Below are positions 35,748-43,897 of a stretch of 64,000 bases of DNA, piece after piece. Each line of letters begins with the position of its first letter. Positions within the stretch are counted from its first letter, which is position 1. The DNA comes from an uncultured Eubacteriales bacterium (GTDB lineage Bacteria > Bacillota > Clostridia > Oscillospirales > CAG-272). Under the pieces are notes generated by a model, which worked only from the letters and a program-made list of their open reading frames with translations, was not told the DNA's origin and made no database searches. Both the position numbers and the translations under genes were made by a program. The stretch is from the NCBI GenBank assembly GCA_900546695.1, contig URDX01000003.1, positions 67,152-131,151 of the forward strand, in the 5' to 3' direction.

Positions 35748-36938
35748 TTACCTCTTTCGCAGTTTCTTTCTCAGATTTCGGATCGCCGGTGGAAGCGACG
35801 CATAGATTTTTTCCACAGCAGTACAACCGAAATATGCGTGTGCTGTCGACTCATAACCTTCGGTATTCAGGCTCTTTATAATGGCATCTCTCTTCGCCGG
35901 CTTTCTGGTAGCTTTCGTCAGACAATAGTTTGACTCCACTCCGTATTCCACGGGGAATTCTCGCCAAACCAGTTCCGAAGTCACAGCTTCAAATGCCGCT
36001 TTTCCAACATTTGTGTTGGTAATAATCATGGAAACGCCTTTGTCACTATCCGCAGGAAATGGGTATTTTTCAATTCCCCAAAAGTCGCCGAGCGTAATAT
36101 CCGATACACGGTCCAATGTCGCATACCGACAGTTATAGCAACTCTCCCGAAAGAAAAGATATTTCTTAAAAGCGGTATAGTAAGAAGATTGCAGGTAGAT
36201 TCCATCAATTGTTTTTTCTTTTCCGTCTTTTTCAAGGCAATAAGAAAACCCATGTGCATGAAGGTATTTGTTATTCTTGACGCGAAAGGAAAAGTTGCGG
36301 ACTTTACCGTTTTCTTTTTCTTCCAGCGCGCCAATATACCGATCAAATGTTTTTTGTGAGGGCACCCCATGACAAATAATATCAGCCGTGACCAATCGCT
36401 CCTGCAAGTTTTCGGGGACAGAATTTTTCAGTGCCGATACCTGGCAAGGTGTTCCGCAGAAAAATAATCTTCCGCCATTTTTTAGCAAAGAGAGAATTTC
36501 CCGATATATCCCTGTTGTATCCGACTGAACATATTTGGATTTCAATAGGGGGAGTAGTTCTTCTTCGGAATAAATGATACGGTGACGCAGCACCGTTCCG
36601 TCAAAAGCCGCACCGCAAACGGCATATCCTTGGGAAAGAAAATGCCTTGCCAGCAATTCAAAAACGCCGCCTGAGGAACCGTTGTTGCGCGTTTTGTCGT
36701 TTTGCGCATAAGCCGCATACAAATGCCTTTCCCCGGTGTTTTTGCTATGGGTTTCAACCGGACAGACTGCAAAACATTTTCCGCAATGCACGCAATCAAC
36801 ATCCGATATTTCGGCATAGCGAAAACCGTCTGGACGGGTCACCGGCTGAATACACTGTTTCGGGCAAGCATCAACACATGCCATACATCCCGTGCAGAGA
36901 TCCGAAAGATTTTTGATCTCATCTATCCGCATTTTCAC
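35748..36938 (-). CDS. FrhB-like iron-sulfur protein (F420 hydrogenase beta-subunit family, copy 2)
   Basis: The 396-residue protein has CTGCMACVDACP (15-26) and CVHCGKCFAVCP (49-60) [4Fe-4S] motifs, NNGSSGGVFELLARHF, FFCGTPCQVSALKNS near 155 and VSDITLGDFWGIEKYP near 272. It uses a GTG start at 36938, forming a 4-base GTGA overlap with the upstream stop codon, with GAGAAGGT seven bases before it; an ATG two codons later is the alternative. Function in the polysaccharide cluster is unknown. It pairs with LicD copy 2, repeating the FrhB-LicD order seen at 28.8-30.7 kb. Confidence 0.82.
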   Translation of the reverse strand: MKMRIDEIKNLSDLCTGCMACVDACPKQCIQPVTRPDGFRYAEISDVDCVHCGKCFAVCPVETHSKNTGERHLYAAYAQNDKTRNNGSSGGVFELLARHFLSQGYAVCGAAFDGTVLRHRIIYSEEELLPLLKSKYVQSDTTGIYREILSLLKNGGRLFFCGTPCQVSALKNSVPENLQERLVTADIICHGVPSQKTFDRYIGALEEKENGKVRNFSFRVKNNKYLHAHGFSYCLEKDGKEKTIDGIYLQSSYYTAFKKYLFFRESCYNCRYATLDRVSDITLGDFWGIEKYPFPADSDKGVSMIITNTNVGKAAFEAVTSELVWREFPVEYGVESNYCLTKATRKPAKRDAIIKSLNTEGYESTAHAYFGCTAVEKIYASLPPAIRNLRKKLRKR

Positions 36939-37351
36939 TTATTAACCTTCTCGCGAATGATTGTGGAGCTGATTCCGTCTGTATGCGGCAAAAACACCAC
37001 ATCCACACCAACCTTTTCAAAATCGGCAACTATTTTTTCGTACATGTTGCTCCCTTTCCAGTCGCTTCCGTGAAACAAAGCATCAAATTTCAAAGCATTG
37101 TACGCTTCCATTTTGTCCATAGAAATTTGCGGCACCACTTTATCCACATATCGTATCGCCTCTACAATCGCAATTCTTTCCTCAAACGGAATCACCGGGC
37201 GCTTATGTTTATAAGTTTCGACAACCTCATCTGTCGAAACGCCGACAATAAGATAGTCGCATTGCTCCTTTGCCCGCTTGAGAATATTCAGATGCCCGAT
37301 ATGAAACATATCGAAAACACCGGTTGTATAGCCAATCTTATATTTTTTCAT
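36935..37351 (-). CDS. TagD-like cytidylyltransferase (CDP-glycerol or CDP-choline type)
   Basis: The 138-residue protein is a small nucleotidyltransferase with GYTTGVFDMFHIGHLNILKR at 7-26 (HxGH motif) and the C-terminal TDGISSTIIRE motif corresponding to RTEGISTT in glycerol-3-phosphate cytidylyltransferase. The length suits TagD. It should make CDP-glycerol or a related CDP-alcohol, a donor for the LicD enzymes encoded further along. The genes that would supply phosphocholine (licA, licB) are absent, which favours glycerol-phosphate or another substrate, but this is inference. Confidence 0.8.
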   Translation of the reverse strand: MKKYKIGYTTGVFDMFHIGHLNILKRAKEQCDYLIVGVSTDEVVETYKHKRPVIPFEERIAIVEAIRYVDKVVPQISMDKMEAYNALKFDALFHGSDWKGSNMYEKIVADFEKVGVDVVFLPHTDGISSTIIREKVNK

Positions 37352-37371
37352 AGCATAACTTCCTTCAACAC

Positions 37372-38346
37372 TCAGTACAATCTTATATTCAAAAGGCCGA
37401 TAAACGAGCCAATTCCATATGAAATATGAAACAACGGATACATAAAGAACTTATATATAAAATGACTCTTTTTCCCGTTCATCAAGCTAAACAGTATATC
37501 CAAGCCCACGTACAATGTTCCTTCTGCCGCAAGCACCCACCGAATAAACGGCACAAACGCAGCAAAAAGCGAACCGACAAGCAACGACAGTACAAATATA
37601 AACGGAATATAGTGTCGAACCCTCATTGCTCTCGGATTTTTTCGCAGAGTTAAAAACAACGCATCCCCATTCTTTACTGCCTGATTCAAAAGGCCTTTTA
37701 CAGTATCTCGGCAATAATATATCGTTTGAATATCGGCTGCCATATAGACCTTCCCGCCGTTTGCACGAATACGGCTGTTAAATTCATTATCCTCGCTCCT
37801 TGGCAGGTCAGGATTAAACAAACCAATTTTTTCGAATATCTCTCTGCGAAACGCACCAAACGGAACAGTGTCAACATAACCGCTTTTGCACCCGATTCGA
37901 AACGCAGAATTGCCAACACCAAATTTTGACGACAATATATCCGCATTCGCTTCTCCGATAAAGCCTTTCCCCACGGTCAGCACTGTACCTCCAACATTAT
38001 CCGCATCGGTATGTTCAAGATAATAAACGCATTTTTCTATATAATTCTCAGGATACTCCGCATGAGCATCCATACGTATGATATAATCTCCGTGTGCATG
38101 CTGTACGCCAATATTTAACGCATAGGTGACAAGACGATTTTTGTTTTTTAAAATCTGTAGGTTAAGACTTGAAGAAAATGCCATTAGTTTTTCAACAGTA
38201 TCATCAGACGACATTCCATCTATAAAAAGCCATTCTATCCTTTCTCCGGGAAAGGTTTGCCTAACGAGAGAATTCATACATCGCTCAATGTAAGCAGCTT
38301 CGTTGTAAATCGGCATAATAACAGAAACCGTAGGTGCGACCTCCAC
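37372..38346 (-). CDS. GT2-family glycosyltransferase, membrane-anchored
   Basis: The 324-residue GT-A enzyme has VSVIMPIYNEAAYIERCMNS (8-27), EWLFIDGMSSDDT and RMDAHAEYPENYIEK near 92 with the DAH version of DxD, then SEDNEFNSRIRANG near 180. Two or three hydrophobic C-terminal segments from about 245 anchor it to the membrane, as in ExoA-type succinoglycan transferases. The start is GTG at 38346 with GGGAGG nine bases upstream; the next internal Met is inside the first beta strand. Confidence 0.83.
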   Translation of the reverse strand: MEVAPTVSVIMPIYNEAAYIERCMNSLVRQTFPGERIEWLFIDGMSSDDTVEKLMAFSSSLNLQILKNKNRLVTYALNIGVQHAHGDYIIRMDAHAEYPENYIEKCVYYLEHTDADNVGGTVLTVGKGFIGEANADILSSKFGVGNSAFRIGCKSGYVDTVPFGAFRREIFEKIGLFNPDLPRSEDNEFNSRIRANGGKVYMAADIQTIYYCRDTVKGLLNQAVKNGDALFLTLRKNPRAMRVRHYIPFIFVLSLLVGSLFAAFVPFIRWVLAAEGTLYVGLDILFSLMNGKKSHFIYKFFMYPLFHISYGIGSFIGLLNIRLY

Positions 38347-38366
38347 GTGAGAATGCCTCCCTTCTA

Positions 38367-39119
38367 TTATTTGTTAACGGTTATATTGCTTTGAACATTT
38401 TCTTCTTCGATCACGGGAGTCTCTACCTTATATTCCTTCCCGCATACCGCCAGCACCGTCATAAACATGATTTTAATATCACCGAAGAAGCTAAAATCAT
38501 CAAGTGCCTTAAGGTTATAGTACATCTTTCCGGGCAGGACATCCTCCATATAAACGCGATCCGTATCATCGGCTGCATCAAGCAGCGATGCTTCATCCTT
38601 ATAATAGATACTTGCAAGGCTTGTCACGCCCGCGGGAAGCAGTAGCGTTGCCATCATTTCGGGCGTATATCTATCAACATATTTCGGGACCTCGGGGCGT
38701 GTGCCGACGAAGGTCATATCGCCTACAAGTACATTTATGAGCTGACTCACCTCATCGAGGCGGCAGCGGCGGATAAACCGACCGACACGTGTGACACGCG
38801 AATCGCCCTGCACTGTGACGAGAGACCCGCGGTCTGCGCCTTGAACCATAGTTCTGAACTTAAATATACGAAATCTGCGGTTATACTGAGTAACCCTGAC
38901 CTGACGGTAAAATACCGGTCCTTCGCTGTCGATCTTTACGGCGAGCGCGAGGATCAAAAACAGCGGCGAAAGAACTATCAGCATTACAAGGGACACAACT
39001 ATGTCAAACACCCTTTTGAAAAACAGGCTCACCTGCTTTTTTTTAAGGACATCGTAGTACTTGCGCACCTCGTCTGTACGCATCTCGAGCGGGATATCCT
39101 CCCATTTCTTCAAAAGCAT
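38367..39119 (-). CDS. Initiating sugar transferase (monotopic phosphoglycosyl transferase)
   Basis: The 250-residue protein has one N-terminal membrane segment (VFDIVVSLVMLIVLSPLFLI near 37-56) followed by the bacterial sugar transferase domain: GPVFYRQVRV, FKFRTM near 90, and RRCRLDEVSQLINVLVGDMTFVGTRPEV near 115-142, where the DE of LDEVSQ is the catalytic dyad. It should transfer the first sugar phosphate to undecaprenyl phosphate and start the repeat unit. Its ATG lies two bases after the DegT stop codon. The C-terminus carries a short acidic extension. Confidence 0.88.
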   Translation of the reverse strand: MLLKKWEDIPLEMRTDEVRKYYDVLKKKQVSLFFKRVFDIVVSLVMLIVLSPLFLILALAVKIDSEGPVFYRQVRVTQYNRRFRIFKFRTMVQGADRGSLVTVQGDSRVTRVGRFIRRCRLDEVSQLINVLVGDMTFVGTRPEVPKYVDRYTPEMMATLLLPAGVTSLASIYYKDEASLLDAADDTDRVYMEDVLPGKMYYNLKALDDFSFFGDIKIMFMTVLAVCGKEYKVETPVIEEENVQSNITVNK

Positions 39120-39121
39120 TC

Positions 39122-40324
39122 TTATATGTACTCTTTCAGTATAGCGGTATAATTCTCGATTACATATTCTACCTCATCATCGGTAAGGCAGGTATGCAGC
39201 GGGAGAGTAATCTCATTTGCAAAATGAGCGTAAGCGTCGGGATAATCCTTAATATCAAATCCGAGTTTCTTATATGCCGTCATCATAGGCAGCGGCTTAT
39301 AGTGGACGTTGCAGGCAATATCCGCCTCTGCCATCTTTATGATAATCTCGTTTCTCTGCTCGGGAGAAATGCCGGGAACGCGCGTTATGTACAAATGCCC
39401 CGACGAATCATGTTCGTCATTATAATGATCAAGGGTCTGCACGCCGAGCGGTCTGAACGCGGCATCATATCTGCCGATAATCTCTTTTCTTCTCGCAAGC
39501 ATTCCGGGATAACGTTCAAACTGCGCAAGTCCGATTGCCGCAGCCACATCGGTCATATTGCACTTATACCATGTGCCGATGATATCGTATTCCCATGCGC
39601 CGAGCTTTGTCTTAGCGAGGGCATCCTTCGACTGACCGTGCAGACTGAGCAGCTGCAGACGGTGATAAAGATCGTCATCGGATATACCGTCGATATGTCT
39701 CCATGTGAGCGCGCCGCCCTCTGCGGTGGTAAAATTCTTTACCGCATGAAAGCTGAAGCTCGAAAAATCCGCAATACTGCCTACCGGCTTACCGTGACGC
39801 TTCGCGCCGAATGCGTGTGCGGTGTCAGCACACACGGCAATTCTGCCGAGCGCCTTTTGTATCTCATTAGTCGGCGAAAAGATGCTTTTCTTTCTGTTGA
39901 CTATGTCAAATATTCTGTCATAATCGCAGGGTACACCGCCGAGATCGACAGGTATTACTGCCTTTGTTTTCTCGGTGATTGCCGCCTCAAGAGCATCATA
40001 ATCCATCTCAAGACTGTCGCTCTGAATATCGACAAGCTTGAGCGTTGCTCCGACATGGCAAACAACGGCTGCGCTCGCGGTATATGTGTACGCAGAGGTT
40101 ATTACCTCGTCGCCCTCTCCGATTCCGAGCAAGCGCAGAGCCATCTCAGCACATGCAGTCTGCGAATTAAGGCAGACGCACTTAGGTGTTCCAATCCATT
40201 CCGAGATCCTGCTCTCGAGCAGTTTGGTACGAGGCCCGGTCGTTATCCAACCCGAGCGTAACGCTTCGGCGACCTCGGCGACTTCAAGCTCCGATATATC
40301 AGGCGGAGAAAAAGAAATTTTCAT
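39122..40324 (-). CDS. DegT/DnrJ/EryC1/StrS-family sugar aminotransferase
   Basis: The 400-residue PLP enzyme makes an amino sugar on a nucleotide carrier from a keto-sugar. Seen are SGWITTGPRTKLLE near 28, the cofactor-stacking region AYTYTASAAVV, CADTAHAFGAKRHGK near 170 with the PLP-binding Asp, and SFHAVKNFTTAEGG near 192 with the Schiff-base Lys. The dehydratase that would supply the keto-sugar is not in this window. It is the first gene of the operon, about 110 bases downstream of the promoter, with GGGAGG as ribosome site. Confidence 0.9.
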   Translation of the reverse strand: MKISFSPPDISELEVAEVAEALRSGWITTGPRTKLLESRISEWIGTPKCVCLNSQTACAEMALRLLGIGEGDEVITSAYTYTASAAVVCHVGATLKLVDIQSDSLEMDYDALEAAITEKTKAVIPVDLGGVPCDYDRIFDIVNRKKSIFSPTNEIQKALGRIAVCADTAHAFGAKRHGKPVGSIADFSSFSFHAVKNFTTAEGGALTWRHIDGISDDDLYHRLQLLSLHGQSKDALAKTKLGAWEYDIIGTWYKCNMTDVAAAIGLAQFERYPGMLARRKEIIGRYDAAFRPLGVQTLDHYNDEHDSSGHLYITRVPGISPEQRNEIIIKMAEADIACNVHYKPLPMMTAYKKLGFDIKDYPDAYAHFANEITLPLHTCLTDDEVEYVIENYTAILKEYI

Positions 40325-40436
40325 ATTATTTATACTGCGCCTCCCAATGAAAACAACTGAAAAGTTATAATCGGTACACCGACAGTCAAAAAGCCTGCTG
40401 AAATATAAGTAATAAAATCTGTGTCCGATCTGTTAC

Positions 40437-40465
40437 ATTCTATCACATTCACATATTAATGTCAA
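40437..40465 (-). promoter_or_regulatory. Main promoter of the polysaccharide operon
   Basis: Minus-strand TTGACA, 17 bases ending in TGA, then TAGAAT. It leaves an untranslated leader of about 105 bases before the DegT gene. No JUMPstart/ops motif is seen in the leader. No other comparably strong promoter is seen in the cluster, and the 4-base overlaps argue for one long transcript. Confidence 0.8.
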
Positions 40466-40479
40466 GTCTAAACGACGCT

Positions 40480-40780
40480 AAATATTGGTTTTTCGAGCAA
40501 TAGCGACCCCTGCGAAGGCTGTCGGGGGTGCGATGTATAGGATATTGCCGTTTTACGGCAAAGGGCGTCGCGGTCTACAGCCGTTCTACAACAGCGGTCG
40601 GTGCGGTGCAAGAAGATATCGTCGGCAGCACGGTGCGTGGATTAGTCGTCAATGTCGTCTCTGAGAGCGGTTTAGTTCAAAATTCTGACGGCGGAGTCCG
40701 AAATCGGCGTATTTTTTCAGCGAAAGCGCCATTGATTTTATCCGCGCAAAATGATAAAATGGAGCGTCTCGAGTAGCGAA
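40480..40780. other. Gene-free, structured segment at the right edge of the polysaccharide island
   Basis: About 300 bases without a supportable gene. An 82-codon plus-strand reading (40528-40776) has no known domain, though GGGGGTG sits upstream. Structures include an ACCCC / GGGGT pair at 40507-40530 and a TTGCCG-TTTTA-CGGCAA hairpin at 40545-40561. A strong terminator follows on the plus strand, which suggests that something is transcribed: a small RNA, a decayed gene or a repeat element. Confidence 0.45.
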
Positions 40781-40816
40781 AGCGTAAGTCCGGAAACAAC
40801 GGGCTTACGCTTTTTT
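40780..40816 (+). terminator. Rho-independent terminator upstream of the MATE gene
   Basis: AAGCGTAAG-T-CC and GG-G-CTTACGCTT (one T-G wobble) enclose a 9-base loop and are followed by six T. It ends about 60 bases before the MATE ATG, so it either terminates a transcript from 40480-40780 or acts as an attenuator for the exporter gene. Confidence 0.8.
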
Positions 40817-40874
40817 CGTTATAAATTCTGTTATCATTTTTCATTATCAAAAAAATCGAAAAGGAGTCAATCAA

Positions 40875-42287
40875 ATGGCAAAGACCGAAAACAAGATGGC
40901 GCGGGTACCCATGAGGCGGCTTATCGCAGAAATGGGGCTGCCGATGATAGTCTCGATGGTACTGCAGGCGCTGTACAACGTCATAGACAGCATATTTGTC
41001 GCGAACATGGAGGGCGTCGGCGTGCTTGCAAATCAGGCGCTGACGATAGCATTTCCCGTACAGATACTCATCATCGCAATAGGCGTCGGCACGGGAATAG
41101 GGCTCAATGCCCTGCTCTCGAAAAGTCTCGGCGAGGGCGACCGAGAGAAGGCGAGCCGGGTCGCGGGAAACGGCATATTTCTGAGCTTCTGCATATACGC
41201 CGTTTTTCTGATGTTCGGCATTTTCGGCGCGAAGGGCTTTATCGTGCTGTTCTCGGGCGGAAACGAAGCCGTCGTCGAGATGGGTACGTCATATCTGCGG
41301 ATATGCACCTGTATGTCGCTCGGCTCGATAGGCTACACGGCGTACGAGCGCTTTTTGCAGTCTACAGGCAAAACGATGCTGTCGACGATAGCGCAGATAT
41401 CGGGCGCGCTGACAAACATCGTGCTTGACTATGTGTTCATATTCCCGCTCGGGATGGGTGTCGCGGGCGCGGCATGGGCTACGGTCATAGGGCAGTTCGT
41501 TTCGCTGTTTATCGCGATGTTCTTCCACTACACGAAAAATCGCGAGATCGACGGCTCGCCGAGATTTATAAAGCCGAGCGCGGGTATAATAAAGGAAGTA
41601 TACGGCATCGGCATTTCCGCAGCGATAATGCAGGCGCTGCTCTCGGTGATGACGGCGGGAATGAACGCGATACTCGGCGGCGCGGATGCCGACACGTCGG
41701 TGCTCGTCGGCTCATTCGGCATCTACTACAAGATACAGCAGATAGCGCTGTTCTCCGCGTTCGGGCTGTCGAACACGGTCATATCCGTGCTCTCATTCAA
41801 CTACGGCATGAAGAACCGCGGCAGAATCGACGACTGCATCAGATACGGCATCGCGGATACCGCCGCGCTGACGGTGCTGATATCGGTAATATTCGAGATT
41901 TTCGCGCAGCCGCTCTCGAGCCTTTTTGCATTGACGGGAGGGGCTGACAGCGCCGCAGTCGTTGAGGTATGCGTTCGCGCGCTGAGGATAGCCTCGGTAG
42001 GTTATGTGTTTATGGGATTTTCGGTCGCCGTTCAGGGCGTGCTGCAATCGCTCGGCTACGCCCTCAGACCGCTCATCATCTCGCTGCTGCGGCTGGTTGT
42101 TTTCGTTTTTCCCGTCGCATATGCCTTTACATGCTTCGACGGTGTTCAGAATACGGTCTGTCTGACCTTCCCCATCGCGGAAATACTCACCGCGGTCATA
42201 TCCGCATTCATTCTGAGACGGTCGTATAAAGAAAAGGTCGCCCCGCTCGGCAATGCAGAGCTCGGCATCGGAGCGGATATCGGTTGA
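40875..42287 (+). CDS. MATE-family multidrug/solute exporter
   Basis: The 470-residue protein has about 12 membrane segments of the MATE/DinF type, with RRLIAEMGLPMIVSMVLQALYNVIDSIFV at the start and the mirrored second half beginning near residue 238 (IGISAAIMQALLSVMTAG). ALYNVIDSIFVANMEGVGVLAN is the usual first-repeat signature. It should export organic cations or drugs by sodium or proton antiport. AAAAGGAGTCAATCA precedes the ATG, and terminators lie on both sides, so it is a single-gene unit. Confidence 0.9.
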   Translation: MAKTENKMARVPMRRLIAEMGLPMIVSMVLQALYNVIDSIFVANMEGVGVLANQALTIAFPVQILIIAIGVGTGIGLNALLSKSLGEGDREKASRVAGNGIFLSFCIYAVFLMFGIFGAKGFIVLFSGGNEAVVEMGTSYLRICTCMSLGSIGYTAYERFLQSTGKTMLSTIAQISGALTNIVLDYVFIFPLGMGVAGAAWATVIGQFVSLFIAMFFHYTKNREIDGSPRFIKPSAGIIKEVYGIGISAAIMQALLSVMTAGMNAILGGADADTSVLVGSFGIYYKIQQIALFSAFGLSNTVISVLSFNYGMKNRGRIDDCIRYGIADTAALTVLISVIFEIFAQPLSSLFALTGGADSAAVVEVCVRALRIASVGYVFMGFSVAVQGVLQSLGYALRPLIISLLRLVVFVFPVAYAFTCFDGVQNTVCLTFPIAEILTAVISAFILRRSYKEKVAPLGNAELGIGADIG

Positions 42288-42383
42288 CGCGCGATAGGCT
42301 GAACGTATGACAGACATATGTCAGCGGAGAGAAGCCGATAACTCCCCGAAAGAGCAAGGGCAACAGATAACCGAATCGACCCG

Positions 42384-42428
42384 AAAACACCCCCGCCGAG
42401 TCTGTCGGCAGAGGTGTTTTACTGTTTT
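42384..42428 (+). terminator. Terminator after the MATE gene
   Basis: Outer stem AAAACACC / GGTGTTTT (42384-42391, 42413-42420) encloses an inner GCCGA / TCGGC stem, followed by ACTGTTTTT. The rest of the 300-base gap 42288-42588 holds only the cyclophilin promoter. Confidence 0.7.
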
Positions 42429-42511
42429 TGACGTTGCTGCGGGCGCGCGTCGGCGGTATCGGGCGAGCTGCGGCGGGATAAAAGCGATATGAAGCAAGTT
42501 ACTGAAAACGC

Positions 42512-42540
42512 TTGAAAAATACACACACACGTGATATAAT
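42512..42540 (+). promoter_or_regulatory. Promoter of the cyclophilin gene
   Basis: TTGAAA, 17 bases ending in TGA, TATAAT. The -10 box ends 48 bases before the ATG at 42589, which has AGAAAGGA upstream. Confidence 0.85.
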
Positions 42541-42588
42541 GTATGATGATATATTTTTGCAATTCCCTGACAAGAAAGGACAACGAAA

Positions 42589-43083
42589 ATGATTAAATTT
42601 GAAATGCAGTCCGGCGACACCATCGAGATCGAGCTCTATCCCGAGGCAGCGCCCAAGACCTGCGAGAACTTTGAAAAGCTCGTTCGCGAGGGCTTTTTCG
42701 ATGGCATACATTTCCACCGCATAGTTCCCGGCTTTGTAATTCAGGGCGGCGACCCTACGGGAACGGGCACGGGCGGCTCGAAGCAGAACATACCCGGCGA
42801 GTTCCGTGCAGCGGGCGTTGACAACAACATTTCACACGAGAAGGGCGTTATCTCGATGGCGCGCAGCGGAAGCTACACCTATGGCTTTGACACCGCATCC
42901 TCTCAGTTTTTTATCTGCCTTGACGACAGCTGCAGGGCGCTCGACGGTTATTATGCCGCTTTCGGCAAGGTCGTTTCGGGCATGGATGTCGTCGACCGCA
43001 TCGCATCGGTGCCTACCGACAACGGCGATTATCCCCGTATGGTGACAGACGAAATTCTCATCCGTCACGCAAGCATTGTCTGA
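42589..43083 (+). CDS. Cyclophilin-type peptidyl-prolyl cis-trans isomerase
   Basis: The 164-residue protein is a complete cyclophilin domain that isomerises Xaa-Pro bonds in the cytoplasm. Catalytic residues are in FHRIVPGFVIQGGDPTGTG (near 42-60, with the active Arg), SSQFFICLDD near 105 and the YAAFGKVVSGMDVVD block near 122. The tryptophan of the cyclosporin site is absent, as in many bacterial enzymes. There is no signal peptide. The stop codon is within a duplicated 19-base segment. Confidence 0.94.
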   Translation: MIKFEMQSGDTIEIELYPEAAPKTCENFEKLVREGFFDGIHFHRIVPGFVIQGGDPTGTGTGGSKQNIPGEFRAAGVDNNISHEKGVISMARSGSYTYGFDTASSQFFICLDDSCRALDGYYAAFGKVVSGMDVVDRIASVPTDNGDYPRMVTDEILIRHASIV

Positions 43084-43118
43084 TTGCGGTCCCTTCGCAA
43101 AGCATTGTCTGATTGTGG
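43071..43118. repeat. Stop-codon-spanning direct repeat after the cyclophilin gene
   Basis: AAGCATTGTCTGATTG plus three bases occurs at 43071-43089 and again at 43100-43118 (period 29, one mismatch). The first copy contains the stop codon TGA at 43081-43083, so the last codons plus the stop are duplicated. Confidence 0.85.
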
Positions 43119-43173
43119 AAGCCCTGTCACACTGTCACAAAACGCCGCTCAAAGCACGATGGCAAACCGATAA

Positions 43174-43680
43174 TCAACCGAGCTTATCTGCTCCCTTAGC
43201 GCCGCCGCCCGACAGCGGAACCGTAAAGCCCGATGCATCGGCTGTGCTGATATCACCGCCTATGACCCTGCCGCGATAGACAAGAATGCTCGCGCGTACG
43301 GTGCCTGAATAGTCGGGATAGTTGGTTATCTCGTATGTATAACGGTCAACCTTTTTGCGGCGATATTTTTTCAGATCGAGCCCCTGCTCTATCTGCAGCG
43401 CATTGTACTCCTCAAGCGCGTCGTCAAACTCGGCGGGCACGGTTATCTGCTCGTTCTCGGTACAACCCGAGACCTCCCAGCCGAACTGCGCGAGAAACTT
43501 CATCCCGTCCTCGCTGTCGCGGACGCCCGTATACACGACTGTTCTGCCCGAGGCATCGGCATCTGCGGTCACGTCACCGCCGCCCGGGATAACGGCGATA
43601 AGCACTATCAGTGTGATGAGCGAGAGCGCAAGCGCACCGAAGAATTTTACACTCGACGCTCTGATTGAGTAGATAAACAT
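43174..43680 (-). CDS. DUF4830 membrane-anchored protein
   Basis: The 168-residue protein has one N-terminal membrane segment (about 13-33, FFGALALSLITLIVLIAVI) and an extracytoplasmic domain matching DUF4830: FLAQFGWEVSGCTENEQ near 62, then ITVPAEFDDALEEYNALQIEQGLDLKKYR and a YTYEITNYPDYSG strand. The function of this clostridial family is unknown. The start at 43680 follows AAAGGTTCGG; upstream Met codons lack a site. It is convergent with the cyclophilin gene and divergent from the glycerol-1-phosphate dehydrogenase gene. Confidence 0.75.
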   Translation of the reverse strand: MFIYSIRASSVKFFGALALSLITLIVLIAVIPGGGDVTADADASGRTVVYTGVRDSEDGMKFLAQFGWEVSGCTENEQITVPAEFDDALEEYNALQIEQGLDLKKYRRKKVDRYTYEITNYPDYSGTVRASILVYRGRVIGGDISTADASGFTVPLSGGGAKGADKLG

Positions 43681-43859
43681 TGGATTCACCGAACCTTTCG
43701 CATGTCGTGTGCCGCCTCGGCGGCTGCATGTCGCGGGCAGCTGCGGCACAGGCATATCAGTATTTTCACGGGCATCGGGCAGCGCCCGACACACTCTGCC
43801 ATAGCATTCTATGCCGCGGGCGGGTACAATATGCCCGTGACGGGTCGGTACAGTTATTC

Positions 43860-43897
43860 AGGAAAGGAAGCTCCTGCGCGGGAGCGGTAAAACAGCT
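43860..43897 (+). promoter_or_regulatory. Shine-Dalgarno/hairpin/ATG leader of egsA
   Basis: AGGAAAGGA at 43860-43868 is followed by a stem GCTCCT / GGGAGC (43870-43875, 43880-43885, one T-G pair, GCGC loop), then 12 bases to the ATG. The stem is nearly the same as in the SGNH gene leader at 22573. Confidence 0.55.

Noticed and set aside
39194..40261. 355-codon plus-strand open frame
   Set aside because: Antisense to the DegT aminotransferase gene; no family resemblance.
40528..40776. 82-codon frame before the MATE gene
   Set aside because: A weak ribosome site exists, but the product shows no domain and I cannot separate it from a chance frame; kept only as part of the structured segment.
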